31,510 nt of DNA from JANXXV01 sp038230275. Its GTDB lineage: Bacteria; Acidobacteriota; Terriglobia; Bryobacterales; Bryobacteraceae. Location: NCBI GenBank assembly GCA_038230275.1, contig JBBRNO010000071.1:1-31510 (forward strand), written 5' to 3'. The notes beneath the pieces were generated by a model. It did no database searches and was not told where the DNA came from. It saw only the letters and a list, made by a program, of their open reading frames with translations. How positions within the stretch are numbered: position 1 is the first letter of the stretch; each line of letters starts with the position of its first letter. Below are positions 23,473 through 31,510 of the stretch, piece by piece. A program made the position numbers and the translations under genes.

Positions 23473-24993
23473 TCAATGCACGCGCTGGAATACCTGGTAG
23501 CCCGGTGCTTCAAAAACCTTGGAATATTTCTCGGCCAGCAACCTCGAGACGTATTGGTGCACTTCAGGCGCTGTCTTCTTGAATGCTTCGAAAGCAGAGG
23601 CATAATTCCGTTCGTCCACGATCACCATCTCCGGTTGCCGGTGCGTGTAGAATCCCAGGGTTGCGTCGTCCTTGAAATTGCCGAAGAAGCCGAGGCCAAA
23701 TCCAAGCTCCAGGCTTCCCACAAGCCCGCCGTTGACCGTCGCGTTCTTCCTGACGAATTCCACGGTGGGTTGGTAGGAATTGCGGTAGAGGTTCCGCCGA
23801 ATGTTGTACGCTGCCCAGCTCAGTTGTAGAAACACCAGCGCACCTGCGCAGGCCAACACCAGAAGCTTGGGAACCCGCTGCTGCGTCCAGCACAAGTAAG
23901 TCCAGGTCCCAAATACGGCGGCAAGAAATGGAATGATGTAGATCAGATAGTAGTAATTCTTGTGCCCTTCGAATACGGACATGCATAGGAAATAGAGCGC
24001 GGCCAGCATCAGCAGCACGCGGCAGCCGGCAGTTTGACGGACGCCCCGGTTGACAACGCATCCAATTATTGCCGCCAGATAAAGCAACGGAATCAGCACT
24101 CGAAGCCGGCTGAGGCCGGTGGCGTAAGAAGGCAAATACCAAAGCTCCAGATACCTTACCCGGATCTCCCTTACCGGGCTCATTAGCAGGCCCGAAATTC
24201 CTTGCCACCTGTCAGCGAGATTGGCCGCGAATTGCAGCCGGAAATCTTCTGGGTGCGGCAGAATGTAAAGCGCCCAACCGGCGGCGAAGCACGCAAACGG
24301 AATGGCCGCTAGCGCGAGATGAATGAAACGCAGCCGTTTGCGGTCGAAATACAGCGCGAGGAACAAAATACCAAACAAACCCAATCCGGCATTCGGATGG
24401 CTGAACCCCCCCGCGGCGAGAAACGTCTGGCTCAAAAGTACTGCGTGATTGAGGTTGCGGTCGCGCAGATGAACGTAGGCCGCAAGCGCGGCCAGGCTGA
24501 ATGCGCCCGCCATCATGTCCGCGCGTCCGTCCGCCGCCGCGAACACAAAGGCGTAATCAATGGTGAGAAAAAAAGTAGCCAAAAGAGCGATCATCCGGTT
24601 TCCGGTGAGCGCGGCAACCAAGACCCAGGCCGCTGCCAGCGCCACGAGCCCAAATGCAACGGAAACCATCCGCGTCGAAAGAATACCAGCGCCAAAGATC
24701 TTGTACCAGGCTGCGTGCACGTAGATGGGGAAAGGCATCGTTAAATAGAGATGCTCATTGATTCCAGATAGCACCTTGCCCACCGCAATGGAATTCCCAG
24801 TAGGCTCCATAGCAGTGACGCCAGTGGAACCTCGGGCGAGAACGTCCAAGGCAGGGTTCGCCGTGAATGCCTCATCGCCCAGTGGGCGTTTGGTGAGCGC
24901 CGTACCGATCGCCAACAGCAAGTACAAGGAAACAACGCCGCCCAATGCGAGCCGGTAGAACAGCGGATGCGCGGGGAAATTTGGGCTCGTCAT
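23473..24993 (-). CDS. GT39/ArnT-like membrane glycosyltransferase (paralogue B)
   Basis: A 506-residue GT-C protein when begun at ATG 24993. Its first loop has 'LGDEAFTANPAL' with the catalytic-type Asp-Glu pair, matching 'CDEAWFSSPAL' of the gene at 20426-21958. Further shared text includes 'GLVALA' against 'GLIALA', 'DYAFVFAAADGRADMM' against 'DFTFQWTASVGRMDMM', and 'YRNSYQPTVEFV' against 'YQNAYLPTTGFL'. I chose ATG 24993 because the distance to the first helix then resembles the paralogue; ATG 25044 would add 17 residues of no evident function. Neither start has a Shine-Dalgarno. The acceptor (lipid A, protein or polymer) is unknown. Confidence 0.83.
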   Translation of the reverse strand: MTSPNFPAHPLFYRLALGGVVSLYLLLAIGTALTKRPLGDEAFTANPALDVLARGSTGVTAMEPTGNSIAVGKVLSGINEHLYLTMPFPIYVHAAWYKIFGAGILSTRMVSVAFGLVALAAAWVLVAALTGNRMIALLATFFLTIDYAFVFAAADGRADMMAGAFSLAALAAYVHLRDRNLNHAVLLSQTFLAAGGFSHPNAGLGLFGILFLALYFDRKRLRFIHLALAAIPFACFAAGWALYILPHPEDFRLQFAANLADRWQGISGLLMSPVREIRVRYLELWYLPSYATGLSRLRVLIPLLYLAAIIGCVVNRGVRQTAGCRVLLMLAALYFLCMSVFEGHKNYYYLIYIIPFLAAVFGTWTYLCWTQQRVPKLLVLACAGALVFLQLSWAAYNIRRNLYRNSYQPTVEFVRKNATVNGGLVGSLELGFGLGFFGNFKDDATLGFYTHRQPEMVIVDERNYASAFEAFKKTAPEVHQYVSRLLAEKYSKVFEAPGYQVFQRVH

Positions 24994-25002
24994 GCGATTG
25001 GC

Positions 25003-25016
25003 TATTCTTGAGAATA
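25003..25016. repeat. Short inverted repeat upstream of GT39 paralogue B
   Basis: TATTCT (25003-25008) and AGAATA (25011-25016) form exact 6-bp arms around TG, in an AT-rich spot 10 bp before the preferred start codon of the minus-strand gene. Read on the minus strand, TATTCT is also a 4-of-6 match to a -10 hexamer, which would give a very short leader. Confidence 0.35.
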
Positions 25017-25083
25017 ACGCACCCTGGCCGGATGCCGAAGCCATTCGGCCGCGCGGCGTTTCCGGCGGAATGAGTCGAGCGGC

Positions 25084-25094
25084 TATGATATCAT
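25084..25094. promoter_or_regulatory. Symmetric -10-like element between divergent GT-C genes
   Basis: The palindrome ATGATATCAT (25085-25094) gives TATGAT on the + strand (25084-25089) and TATCAT on the - strand (25090-25085). Each matches TATAAT at 5 of 6 positions. The + start would lie about 6 nt before ATG 25102, giving a near-leaderless message. No credible -35 is seen. Confidence 0.45.
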
Positions 25095-25101
25095 CGCCAA
25101 A

Positions 25102-26805
25102 ATGCCTCCGCTACTTCTGGACTATATTGAAGCGCTCCTATTCGTATTGGTGTGCGGGATTGGATTTGCATTTCCCCAATATTTTGATGCGGTTATCAAA
25201 CTTGCCGCGCGGGCGTTTTCCTGGATTTGCAGGCGGCCCCGAGTTGCCTATCTGGTGGCCGGACTGACGCCGGTTGCCTTACGCCTTGCAGTTCTACCTC
25301 TTTTTCCGGTCCCGGTCCCCTCAGTCCATGATGATTTTTCGTATCTACTTACGGCCGAGACGTTTTCACTGGGCAGAATCACCAACCTTCCGCATCGCTT
25401 CTGGCACAATTTTGAAACGATTTACGTTTTGCAGCAGCCGACATACACGGGTTATTATCCACCGGGAACTCCTGCGGTCCTTGCCGCGGGCATTTTCTTT
25501 TTCGGCCACCCTTGGGTTGGGGTGTTGATTGCAACTGCCCTGATGTACATGGCTTTGTTGTGGATGCTGCGGGGGTGGCTTCCGCCGAAATGGGCGCTGG
25601 CCGGGGTCGTGATGGCGTTCGGGCGCATCGGATTAGTCACCTTTTGGATGGGGACGTATTTAGGTGGCGCCGCGCCGGCGATCGGCGGCGCTCTCATTAT
25701 CGGCGCATTGCCCCGGATGCTCGGCGGTAAGCCAATTTCAAGCTCCTTTTTGATGGGCCTTGGTTTAATGATTGCCGCGAATACGCGGCCCTACGATGCT
25801 TGTCTGCTTGCACTTCCGGTGGCGGTATATCTTCTCCTCTGGTTGGCGAAGAACAGGCGGTGGGCCTCGCCGGCACGATTGTGTGCGATCCTCGTTCCGC
25901 TCAGCATAATGTCCGTGATTAACTTATCGATAATCGGATATTACAACTGGAGGGTTACCGGTAGCGCAACCACAATCCCTTATCAACACAGTCAACGGCA
26001 GTACGGTGTTCCGCAGACGTTTCTGTTTCAGGCGCCTGTTGTTCTGACGAGCTTTCCGAACCGGCAGATCAAAGAGATGTACGAGTGGCAACTCCAGAGT
26101 CACGACGGTGTTCGCGGTCACGTCTTAGAATTCGTTTTCGATAAGTCGTTACGAATGTGGCAATTTGCCATGGGGGTTTCGTTGTCGGTGCTCCCCTTCT
26201 GCTTTCCGCTGGTCTACCGCCGGAAGAAGCAGCAAACGCTGGTGCGATTCCTATTCGTGCTGGTGGCGTTTTCCATTGGCGGACTGATGCTCTATGGTTT
26301 TTATACCTCGGCTCACCTGGCCATGAGCTTGAGCGCTATGCTTGTCTTGTTCATCAGCGCCCTTCGGTACCTTCGCACCTGGAAACGGGAAACTTCCGGC
26401 ACCGGGCTCAGGCTCTCCCGTTGCGTTCTGCTAACGCTGGCTCTTCTCCCAACCACTTTAGTCTTTAACCAGTTACTGGCTGCACACGGCCCTCCGGCAG
26501 TGGCAAATCGCTTGAGAAGACTTTGGATAACCAGAGAATTCGTCAGCCCTCCGTGGAGCCTTGAACGGGCGGCGATAATCCGGGACTTGAAGGCTAAGGG
26601 CGGCGGTCATCTGATCTTTGTCAGATATCCCGAGAATCACGACCTGACCCATGAATGGAACTACAATAGTGCGGATATCGATGGATCTGCCGTGGTTTGG
26701 GCTCGCGAGGTAGACCCAAAGACTGATCGGGAGCTGATCCAGTATTTCCAGAACCGGACTGTCTGGATATTGGAACTTGGCAAACCACTCAGACCCTACA
26801 ATTAA
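25102..26805 (+). CDS. GT-C type polytopic membrane protein, probable glycosyltransferase
   Basis: A 567-residue protein with many hydrophobic helices. The first long loop contains 'PSVHDDFSYLLTAETFSLGR' (acidic pair near residues 75-76) and then 'GYYPPGTPAVLAAG', the pattern of GT39-like 'DDFSYLL' proteins that are often annotated only as hypothetical or as glycosyltransferases. A hydrophilic C-terminal tail of roughly 100 residues follows the last helix. The Asp-Asp pair stands where the other three GT-C genes of this window have Asp-Glu. No Shine-Dalgarno is seen; the start at ATG 25102 is supported by the -10-like element just upstream and by the helix that follows. The sugar donor is presumably polyprenyl-linked, and the acceptor is unknown. 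Confidence 0.72.
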   Translation: MPPLLLDYIEALLFVLVCGIGFAFPQYFDAVIKLAARAFSWICRRPRVAYLVAGLTPVALRLAVLPLFPVPVPSVHDDFSYLLTAETFSLGRITNLPHRFWHNFETIYVLQQPTYTGYYPPGTPAVLAAGIFFFGHPWVGVLIATALMYMALLWMLRGWLPPKWALAGVVMAFGRIGLVTFWMGTYLGGAAPAIGGALIIGALPRMLGGKPISSSFLMGLGLMIAANTRPYDACLLALPVAVYLLLWLAKNRRWASPARLCAILVPLSIMSVINLSIIGYYNWRVTGSATTIPYQHSQRQYGVPQTFLFQAPVVLTSFPNRQIKEMYEWQLQSHDGVRGHVLEFVFDKSLRMWQFAMGVSLSVLPFCFPLVYRRKKQQTLVRFLFVLVAFSIGGLMLYGFYTSAHLAMSLSAMLVLFISALRYLRTWKRETSGTGLRLSRCVLLTLALLPTTLVFNQLLAAHGPPAVANRLRRLWITREFVSPPWSLERAAIIRDLKAKGGGHLIFVRYPENHDLTHEWNYNSADIDGSAVVWAREVDPKTDRELIQYFQNRTVWILELGKPLRPYN

Positions 26806-26818
26806 GCTCAAGTTGGGA

Positions 26819-26848
26819 AGGGGCGGCTTTGATACTGGGGCCGCCCCT
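26819..26848. terminator. Candidate bidirectional terminator hairpin
   Basis: AGGGGCGGC (26819-26827) pairs perfectly with GCCGCCCCT (26840-26848) around a 12-nt loop. It lies in the 52-bp gap between the ends of two convergent genes, where a shared terminator is expected. Neither side has a proper T-run, so intrinsic termination is not certain. Confidence 0.55.
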
Positions 26849-26857
26849 AACGGCTTG

Positions 26858-29800
26858 CTACGGGGTAGCCAAGACTTGCGTTTCGCCCGTCTTAATCAAC
26901 ACCGACGCTGCGCTCCAGTACTTCAGGCGATACCACATCATCCGTTGTGAAAGGGCCGGAATGACCGGGGTGCAGCCGGAGGAGCAGGACAGCCGAGTGT
27001 AAGTATCCGCGGCATAGTAGTAGGGAGTGGGCCCAATGGTGCTGCCGACGGCCACGCAAGCCTCTTGGCGGGAATGGCAAAAGAATGAAGGCGAATAGCC
27101 GAATTCTACGGTCACCGTCGAGGCTCCGGCCGGAACACTCGACACCTTCACCGGGATCGGAATCCACGAATTCCGGTTCGTTCCGCGCTGTACGCCGGGA
27201 TAGGGCGGAACTTTTACCATCATCGAAATCATGTTGGCGCGGCCGGCCACCATCGTCCAGTTGATTTGGTAATCACCATTCGGAAAGTTCGGAGCACTCC
27301 ACAAGCCCCCTGTCGCGCGCGGAGCGGATAGAGCGTGAGTGAGAATACGGGCACCCGAGTTGTAAGGATCGTGAACAACCGGGTACTGCACGGTGGCATT
27401 CGTATAAGCACTCTGCATGATGACGCAGATATCTGTAAATACCGGATCGCTGCCACCCGCGCACTGATAGGTTCCAGGGCTCGCTTCCGCTGCGTATCCC
27501 AGCGACTGCTTGGCGACGTTTGGTACATTCACGTAAACGTCGCCCACAGCGCTTCCCGCCCGGCATTCCCCGGCAACGTGCGTTAGGCAGTAGGTGTAGT
27601 TGTACGGCGTCGTGTCTGGCAGGATGAACCCCGAAGCGCTCACGTCGTAGCCAGTTCTCGATCCCAACCCCACGTAGAGTTTATGGCGCTTTTCGTCGAA
27701 CGCCTGCCCATAATTGTCATAGTCAGTCACTTTGAAAACGTAAGTTCCGACTTTAGTAATGACGGTGTTCTTGACGGGGCCCGTTGTCATCGCCCAATAC
27801 GCCTGCATCGGTCGTGCATCCGTAAAGCTGGCGTCCGGGCCGGTGGTGTAGTTCTGGACGGAACTTGGATGCTTTTCGAGGAACTGTCCAAACCCGTTAC
27901 CTGCCTTTCCATCGAACGTCGGATTGCCTTTTACGCAGCCGTATGCCGATGTGGGGGCTTTGATGTGGTTCGGCCATGGATAGCTGCGGGTTGCATAGTA
28001 GGCCGTGCTGACCGTGGTGTCGTCCGAGCAAGTGAACTCCGGGCTCAGATATCCCGCCGCCACGCCCCCCGAGTCACTCACCGACAGGGATTTGTACGAG
28101 AACAGATGTGAAGCGTCTTTCAGAGGACCGTCCACAAATATGCCGTTCAGGTTCTGCGAATAAGGATCTGTACCCGTCTCTCCGTGCGGCGCATTGACAT
28201 AATCCCACCAGCGTGGATAGATATTGCAGAACATGTTGAGTTTGAAGTTCGCTGTTTGATTGACGATTGAGGTCTGCTCCTGGCCGCGCAGCACGATAAT
28301 CCGTAAGCCATTGATTGCCACAATGCGGACACGCTCGCCGTTTTCCGATCCACTGTTACCAGGAGCTCCTGTGGTGTTGCGAACAGACATCGTGTCGCCT
28401 ACGCGAATGCCGGTATTGTTGCGAGTGTCATTCGCGGGAGTTGCGCCAGCCGGGGTGATCGGTATGGCATTCGTAAGAGTGATAAGCGAACAGGAGGAAC
28501 CGGATACCCCGAGAACGTTGGTTTGGCCTTCGGAGGCAATCTTCGTGGCACAGTCTCCGATATCACTGGTACTATTCAGCGAAGCTGAAGTGGGGAAAAG
28601 CTGGTAGGGTCCGTTACCGATTCCAAAATTACCGCTCCCATTGTCACCAATCAGTTCGTAGGGAACCCATTGCACCGCATCTGCTTCAGGCCATGAAAAA
28701 AAGGTGTGATTCCCACACCAGCGAGCATTGGCGTTCTTCCATGTATTCATACCTCCTACAACTTGTTTTGTGACTGGGTTATAAATTCCCGCATAACCCA
28801 AACCGTTCTGCTGTTCTCCTGCAACCGCCGTGCACCCAAACGTGGTGACGGTAGTTTTGGGTGTTGCTATTAAGGCGCAAGGAAGCCCAATAGTCTCTGA
28901 GTCGAAGGCATTTACACGGTCGGTAAACGTGTTTGGTGCTGGCGTAGTGGAAACACACCTTCCAAACGAACTGCGAGAGGCACTATTATTGGCATCTATA
29001 TGTTGATTGGAGCCGATGTCCTGGAACATCCCAAAGCGAGTATCTCCGATATACCGGCACGAGAAAATTTCCTGCTTACCGCTGACCGTTCTCATTTCAG
29101 TCGCAGCCGGTACTTCCGGGTATGGCGCCACATCGTCACCACGGAACGAGAACAGTCCAAGGTAACGAATGTCTGGAGGGTCTACTGCTGTGTTCACCCA
29201 GTACTTATCCGCTCCCGCGCCATCTCCGTTCAGCAGTGTGCAGAGCGAACCCTTGGTGGTTCCTTCCTTCCAGATTAAGCCGCCGCCTCCATAAAACACG
29301 TCGAAAGATCCAGTGGCGTCGGATGGAAATGATCCACTGGTAGTTCCATCACTACCCGTCAGTGTGATCTCTGTTCCCCCGCTGATCTGGGTAACCAGGC
29401 TAACCACCCATGTGCCGTTTGCTGCGACGTTTCCAGGCACATCCCGTACCTGTACTGTATCTCCAGCTACAATCGCCCCCAAAGGGATCAGTGAAGTCGT
29501 GGTTACCTTTATAGGAGATGTATTCGTGGCCGCGTTGTAGTTTAGATTGGTTTGCCCACCAGGAAGACCAATTCGGTAGCCGGAAGGATAGACAGCGGCG
29601 GTACACGGAATGACGGAACCGCTTCCGTTGTTAGTGTTGTAAGTTCCGTTCAACGTCGGGATAAACTGCATTGAATCAATAGAGAGAGTTCCAGTTCCAG
29701 AACTGCGCCGTACCATGAATCCGAAGTTTGCCGCAGACCAACCGGTATTCGTGTAGTTGGAAGGTGGCGCGGTATTCAATGTCAGTTCACTTCCTGACGT

Positions 29801-30913
29801 AACCGATGCCACTGTGTAATCGACGCTGTTGTATAAGAGGTGAGTGCCTGTAGTCCATCGCGGATCAAATGCGCCAGAGAAACTGCCAGAATAGAGAGTG
29901 AGTACCGCTCCCACATTGTTGGCCGTTCCACTACGAATACTGGTATCGTATTGTGTCGGTAGTTTTTGGTACGCGGATAGCCACGATCCAAACATAGCCG
30001 GATCGGAAGAGACGTTAACAGTGGGGAGAGTGTCACCCACATTTACCGTAGCCCCGAGTGACCCTACGGGAAGAGCGAATGCCACCCATGGTCCATAACA
30101 CGTCGCGCCGTCAATGGATAGACAGGCTTCGGAAGTTGTTCCCGAAGCGTCCCGGAAGCCATGGACCGCCAAAGTCAGACCTGTCATGCTCAAAGTCGAC
30201 TTGGGGTATACCCAGGTAGTGTACACTCGCAGCGGATCGGAACTGCTGACGGTAGCAAGGGCCGCGTCGTCCACCAACACATTAGTCTTGTTGGTCCAGC
30301 CACCCGCACCATCGAAGGCATATTGAAACGCCACCGGGTCAATGGTCTGCAATCTCTCATTCATGTTTCGGAAGCGAGCAATCTTCACGCCTGTTGTCGG
30401 ATCGATGACGGCGGCCGTCCCTTTCCATGGCACTTCAGGCCAAGCCACGTCACCTAAGCGCGCCGGGTCAATAGGCTCGGGCGTACCTGGGAAAGTATCC
30501 CCCACCGCGATATTAGCTATGCGTGCAATACCGGATGCCGTATCAGGGCCGCAAGTGATCCGGTAATAGTGATTGGTGTTGGTTTGGAGAGCGCGGGAGG
30601 TGGAGGCGCCGCTCAACGCGACCGTGGCGAATCGCGCTCCTGTGCCCGCTGAGCCTACGACAAAGATCCTTTCCCGCCCTTGCGCGCCGTTGCGGTCATC
30701 CCGGTTCGCATTCGTGAAGAGCGATGGATTCACATCGTTGACCAAGGGCGAATAGGTTGGCGACTCAGACACCTCGATAGTACAAGCTGCTGGTGTTGGG
30801 GCCACGTATCGAACTACAAACTCAATATTCGTGGAGTCCGTAACACGGACGTTGGTGATCGCCGCAAACGAGGGCGACACTGCTAGTAGGAGAATTACGA
30901 TAATATTTCGCAT
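26858..30913 (-). CDS. Large secreted protein of unknown function
   Basis: A 1351-residue protein with a clear signal peptide, 'MRNIIVILLLAVSPSFA' then AITN, placing it outside the cytoplasm. An N-terminal region (about 20-110) looks like a fibronectin-III-like beta-sandwich ('ITNVRVTDSTNIEFVVRY', 'TNHYYRITCG'), and the last 130 residues have similar beta-rich text. The body is rich in Gly, Ser, Thr, Asn and aromatic residues with scattered Cys, suggesting an extracellular beta-structured protein. I recognise no catalytic motif and cannot name a function. I chose ATG 30913 because the signal peptide begins there and AGGAG lies upstream; ATG 30958 would bury it behind 15 residues. Base composition is lower in GC in the middle than in the neighbouring operons (23 G/C of 60 at 28741-28800), possibly a sign of transfer or relaxed codon choice. 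It follows the partial gene at 30940 closely, so the two are probably one operon. Confidence 0.8.
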   Translation of the reverse strand: MRNIIVILLLAVSPSFAAITNVRVTDSTNIEFVVRYVAPTPAACTIEVSESPTYSPLVNDVNPSLFTNANRDDRNGAQGRERIFVVGSAGTGARFATVALSGASTSRALQTNTNHYYRITCGPDTASGIARIANIAVGDTFPGTPEPIDPARLGDVAWPEVPWKGTAAVIDPTTGVKIARFRNMNERLQTIDPVAFQYAFDGAGGWTNKTNVLVDDAALATVSSSDPLRVYTTWVYPKSTLSMTGLTLAVHGFRDASGTTSEACLSIDGATCYGPWVAFALPVGSLGATVNVGDTLPTVNVSSDPAMFGSWLSAYQKLPTQYDTSIRSGTANNVGAVLTLYSGSFSGAFDPRWTTGTHLLYNSVDYTVASVTSGSELTLNTAPPSNYTNTGWSAANFGFMVRRSSGTGTLSIDSMQFIPTLNGTYNTNNGSGSVIPCTAAVYPSGYRIGLPGGQTNLNYNAATNTSPIKVTTTSLIPLGAIVAGDTVQVRDVPGNVAANGTWVVSLVTQISGGTEITLTGSDGTTSGSFPSDATGSFDVFYGGGGLIWKEGTTKGSLCTLLNGDGAGADKYWVNTAVDPPDIRYLGLFSFRGDDVAPYPEVPAATEMRTVSGKQEIFSCRYIGDTRFGMFQDIGSNQHIDANNSASRSSFGRCVSTTPAPNTFTDRVNAFDSETIGLPCALIATPKTTVTTFGCTAVAGEQQNGLGYAGIYNPVTKQVVGGMNTWKNANARWCGNHTFFSWPEADAVQWVPYELIGDNGSGNFGIGNGPYQLFPTSASLNSTSDIGDCATKIASEGQTNVLGVSGSSCSLITLTNAIPITPAGATPANDTRNNTGIRVGDTMSVRNTTGAPGNSGSENGERVRIVAINGLRIIVLRGQEQTSIVNQTANFKLNMFCNIYPRWWDYVNAPHGETGTDPYSQNLNGIFVDGPLKDASHLFSYKSLSVSDSGGVAAGYLSPEFTCSDDTTVSTAYYATRSYPWPNHIKAPTSAYGCVKGNPTFDGKAGNGFGQFLEKHPSSVQNYTTGPDASFTDARPMQAYWAMTTGPVKNTVITKVGTYVFKVTDYDNYGQAFDEKRHKLYVGLGSRTGYDVSASGFILPDTTPYNYTYCLTHVAGECRAGSAVGDVYVNVPNVAKQSLGYAAEASPGTYQCAGGSDPVFTDICVIMQSAYTNATVQYPVVHDPYNSGARILTHALSAPRATGGLWSAPNFPNGDYQINWTMVAGRANMISMMVKVPPYPGVQRGTNRNSWIPIPVKVSSVPAGASTVTVEFGYSPSFFCHSRQEACVAVGSTIGPTPYYYAADTYTRLSCSSGCTPVIPALSQRMMWYRLKYWSAASVLIKTGETQVLATP

Positions 30914-30924
30914 GATTATGGGGG

Positions 30925-30929
30925 CTCCT
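30925..30929 (-). promoter_or_regulatory. Shine-Dalgarno site deciding the start of the large secreted protein
   Basis: AGGAG on the minus strand lies 11 nt before ATG 30913. The spacing is long but usable, and this start exposes the signal peptide. Confidence 0.5.
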
Positions 30930-30939
30930 GTCCGGAACA

Positions 30940-31510
30940 TTAGTAACTTGGGTACCATTTCGCCGCAGTAGCATCCCAGACGAATCGAATTGCTCGATTC
31001 ACCACACCCGTGGTGCCAAGGGCGATGTTCCCGCCGGTGGTGGTGGCAAAGGCCGCGTCGGGAATCAGTGTCAGAATCTCGCCGTCAATCATGCCGGCCG
31101 CACCGATCGTGGAAACCGTGGAGGTTCCCGAAACATGGTGCACACGGCTGGTTGGAGTGATAGTGGACGCCGATGCCAGCACAGCGCCCGTCCCCGGCGC
31201 CAGGGTGAAGATTGGAATCAGCGCCGTGTTGACCGAAAGAGTCTGGGTATGTCCGCTGGTGGCTGAGACCATTCCCGCGCCGGTCAATGTGCGGCTGCGG
31301 CTGAGGATCCCGCGCAATTCCGTCCCGCCGCTCAAATCGAAAGTGCCGCTAGTGGTGGTCCATGTGGCGAGTTGCAAATCATCGGTACCGAAAGCGGCGC
31401 CCGACACCGGCGTGGTGCAGCCGCCCATTCCGCTGCAAGTGACCGTCAGACCGGTGCTGAAATACACCTTACCCACCGGCGGAGTTACCGATGTGTCCAG
31501 TGCCAGGCGA
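30940..31510 (-). CDS. C-terminal part of a large protein with a phage-structural-like tail motif
   Basis: The frame is open to the right edge of the window (residues beginning RLALDTSVTPP) and stops with TAA at 30940-30942, so only about 189 C-terminal residues are seen; a GTG inside is not the true start. The text is rich in Thr, Ser, Gly and Ala with repeating beta-strand spacing ('GTFDLSGGTELRGILSRSRT', 'SGTSTVSTIGAAG'). It ends 'AIRFVWDATAAKWYPSY', a pattern I associate with the C-termini of phage-type structural and other repeat beta proteins. Function is unknown. It lies 26 bp upstream of the large secreted protein in the same direction and is likely co-transcribed. Confidence 0.7.
   Translation of the reverse strand, partial: RLALDTSVTPPVGKVYFSTGLTVTCSGMGGCTTPVSGAAFGTDDLQLATWTTTSGTFDLSGGTELRGILSRSRTLTGAGMVSATSGHTQTLSVNTALIPIFTLAPGTGAVLASASTITPTSRVHHVSGTSTVSTIGAAGMIDGEILTLIPDAAFATTTGGNIALGTTGVVNRAIRFVWDATAAKWYPSY

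Noticed and set aside
30940..31510. Prophage or tail-fibre module
   Set aside because: The C-terminal 'WYPSY'-type ending is suggestive, but no other phage gene, integrase or attachment site is present.
1..31510. CRISPR arrays, tRNA or rRNA genes, insertion sequences
   Set aside because: I saw no regularly spaced repeats, no tRNA-like cloverleaf, no rRNA text, and no transposase or terminal inverted repeats while reading both strands by eye; short or degenerate elements could still be missed.

Overview
The window looks like part of a GC-rich bacterial chromosome, most likely from the Acidobacteriota (Bryobacterales/Solibacter type). That placement is an inference from overall gene content, the scarcity of clear Shine-Dalgarno sites, and the large secreted proteins at the right end; no rRNA or marker gene confirms it. 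It is dominated by surface-polysaccharide and lipid-linked sugar genes. I see no tRNA, rRNA, CRISPR array, insertion sequence or integrase.

Layout. (1) 1-1970, + strand: the end of a lipid-type operon, with the C-terminus of a YnbC-like hydrolase/methyltransferase, a PlsC-like acyltransferase and a CdsA-like cytidylyltransferase. (2) 1971-2443: a gene-free gap. (3) 2444-8065, + strand: a tightly packed nucleotide-sugar operon, rmlA - rmlC-like - rmlB - algD-like GDP-mannose dehydrogenase - gmd - fcl. It should supply dTDP-deoxyhexose(s), GDP-mannuronate and GDP-fucose. RmlD is absent and the RmlC-like protein is atypical. (4) 12127 down to 8041, - strand: asnB-type amidotransferase, GT2 and GT4, each overlapping the next by 4 bp. 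This unit converges on fcl with a 25-bp coding overlap. (5) 12159-15313, + strand: heparinase II/III-alginate lyase family protein coupled to a tannase/feruloyl-esterase family protein. The 31-bp divergent gap before it contains a perfect 9-bp-arm palindrome. (6) 21958 down to 15322, - strand: GT39 membrane transferase, Dpm1-type polyprenyl-phosphate glycosyltransferase, a DHFEP-motif deacetylase-like protein, a bi-domain MDR + Gfo/Idh/MocA oxidoreductase and a GT4. (7) 21978-26805: three more GT-C membrane proteins in alternating orientation. Two of the four in the window are clear paralogues. The two divergent gaps here carry symmetric -10-like palindromes. (8) 26858-31510, - strand: a 1351-residue secreted protein of unknown function and the C-terminus of another large protein with a phage-structural-like tail motif.

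How it fits together (inference): operon 3 makes activated sugars; the GT2/GT4 enzymes and AsnB build and amidate an exopolysaccharide; the lyase and esterase trim it or remove its esters; Dpm1 charges polyprenyl phosphate for the GT39 enzymes, which transfer sugars outside the membrane. The polymerase, flippase, chain-length regulator, initiating phosphosugar transferase and any exosortase are not in this window, so it holds only part of the pathway.
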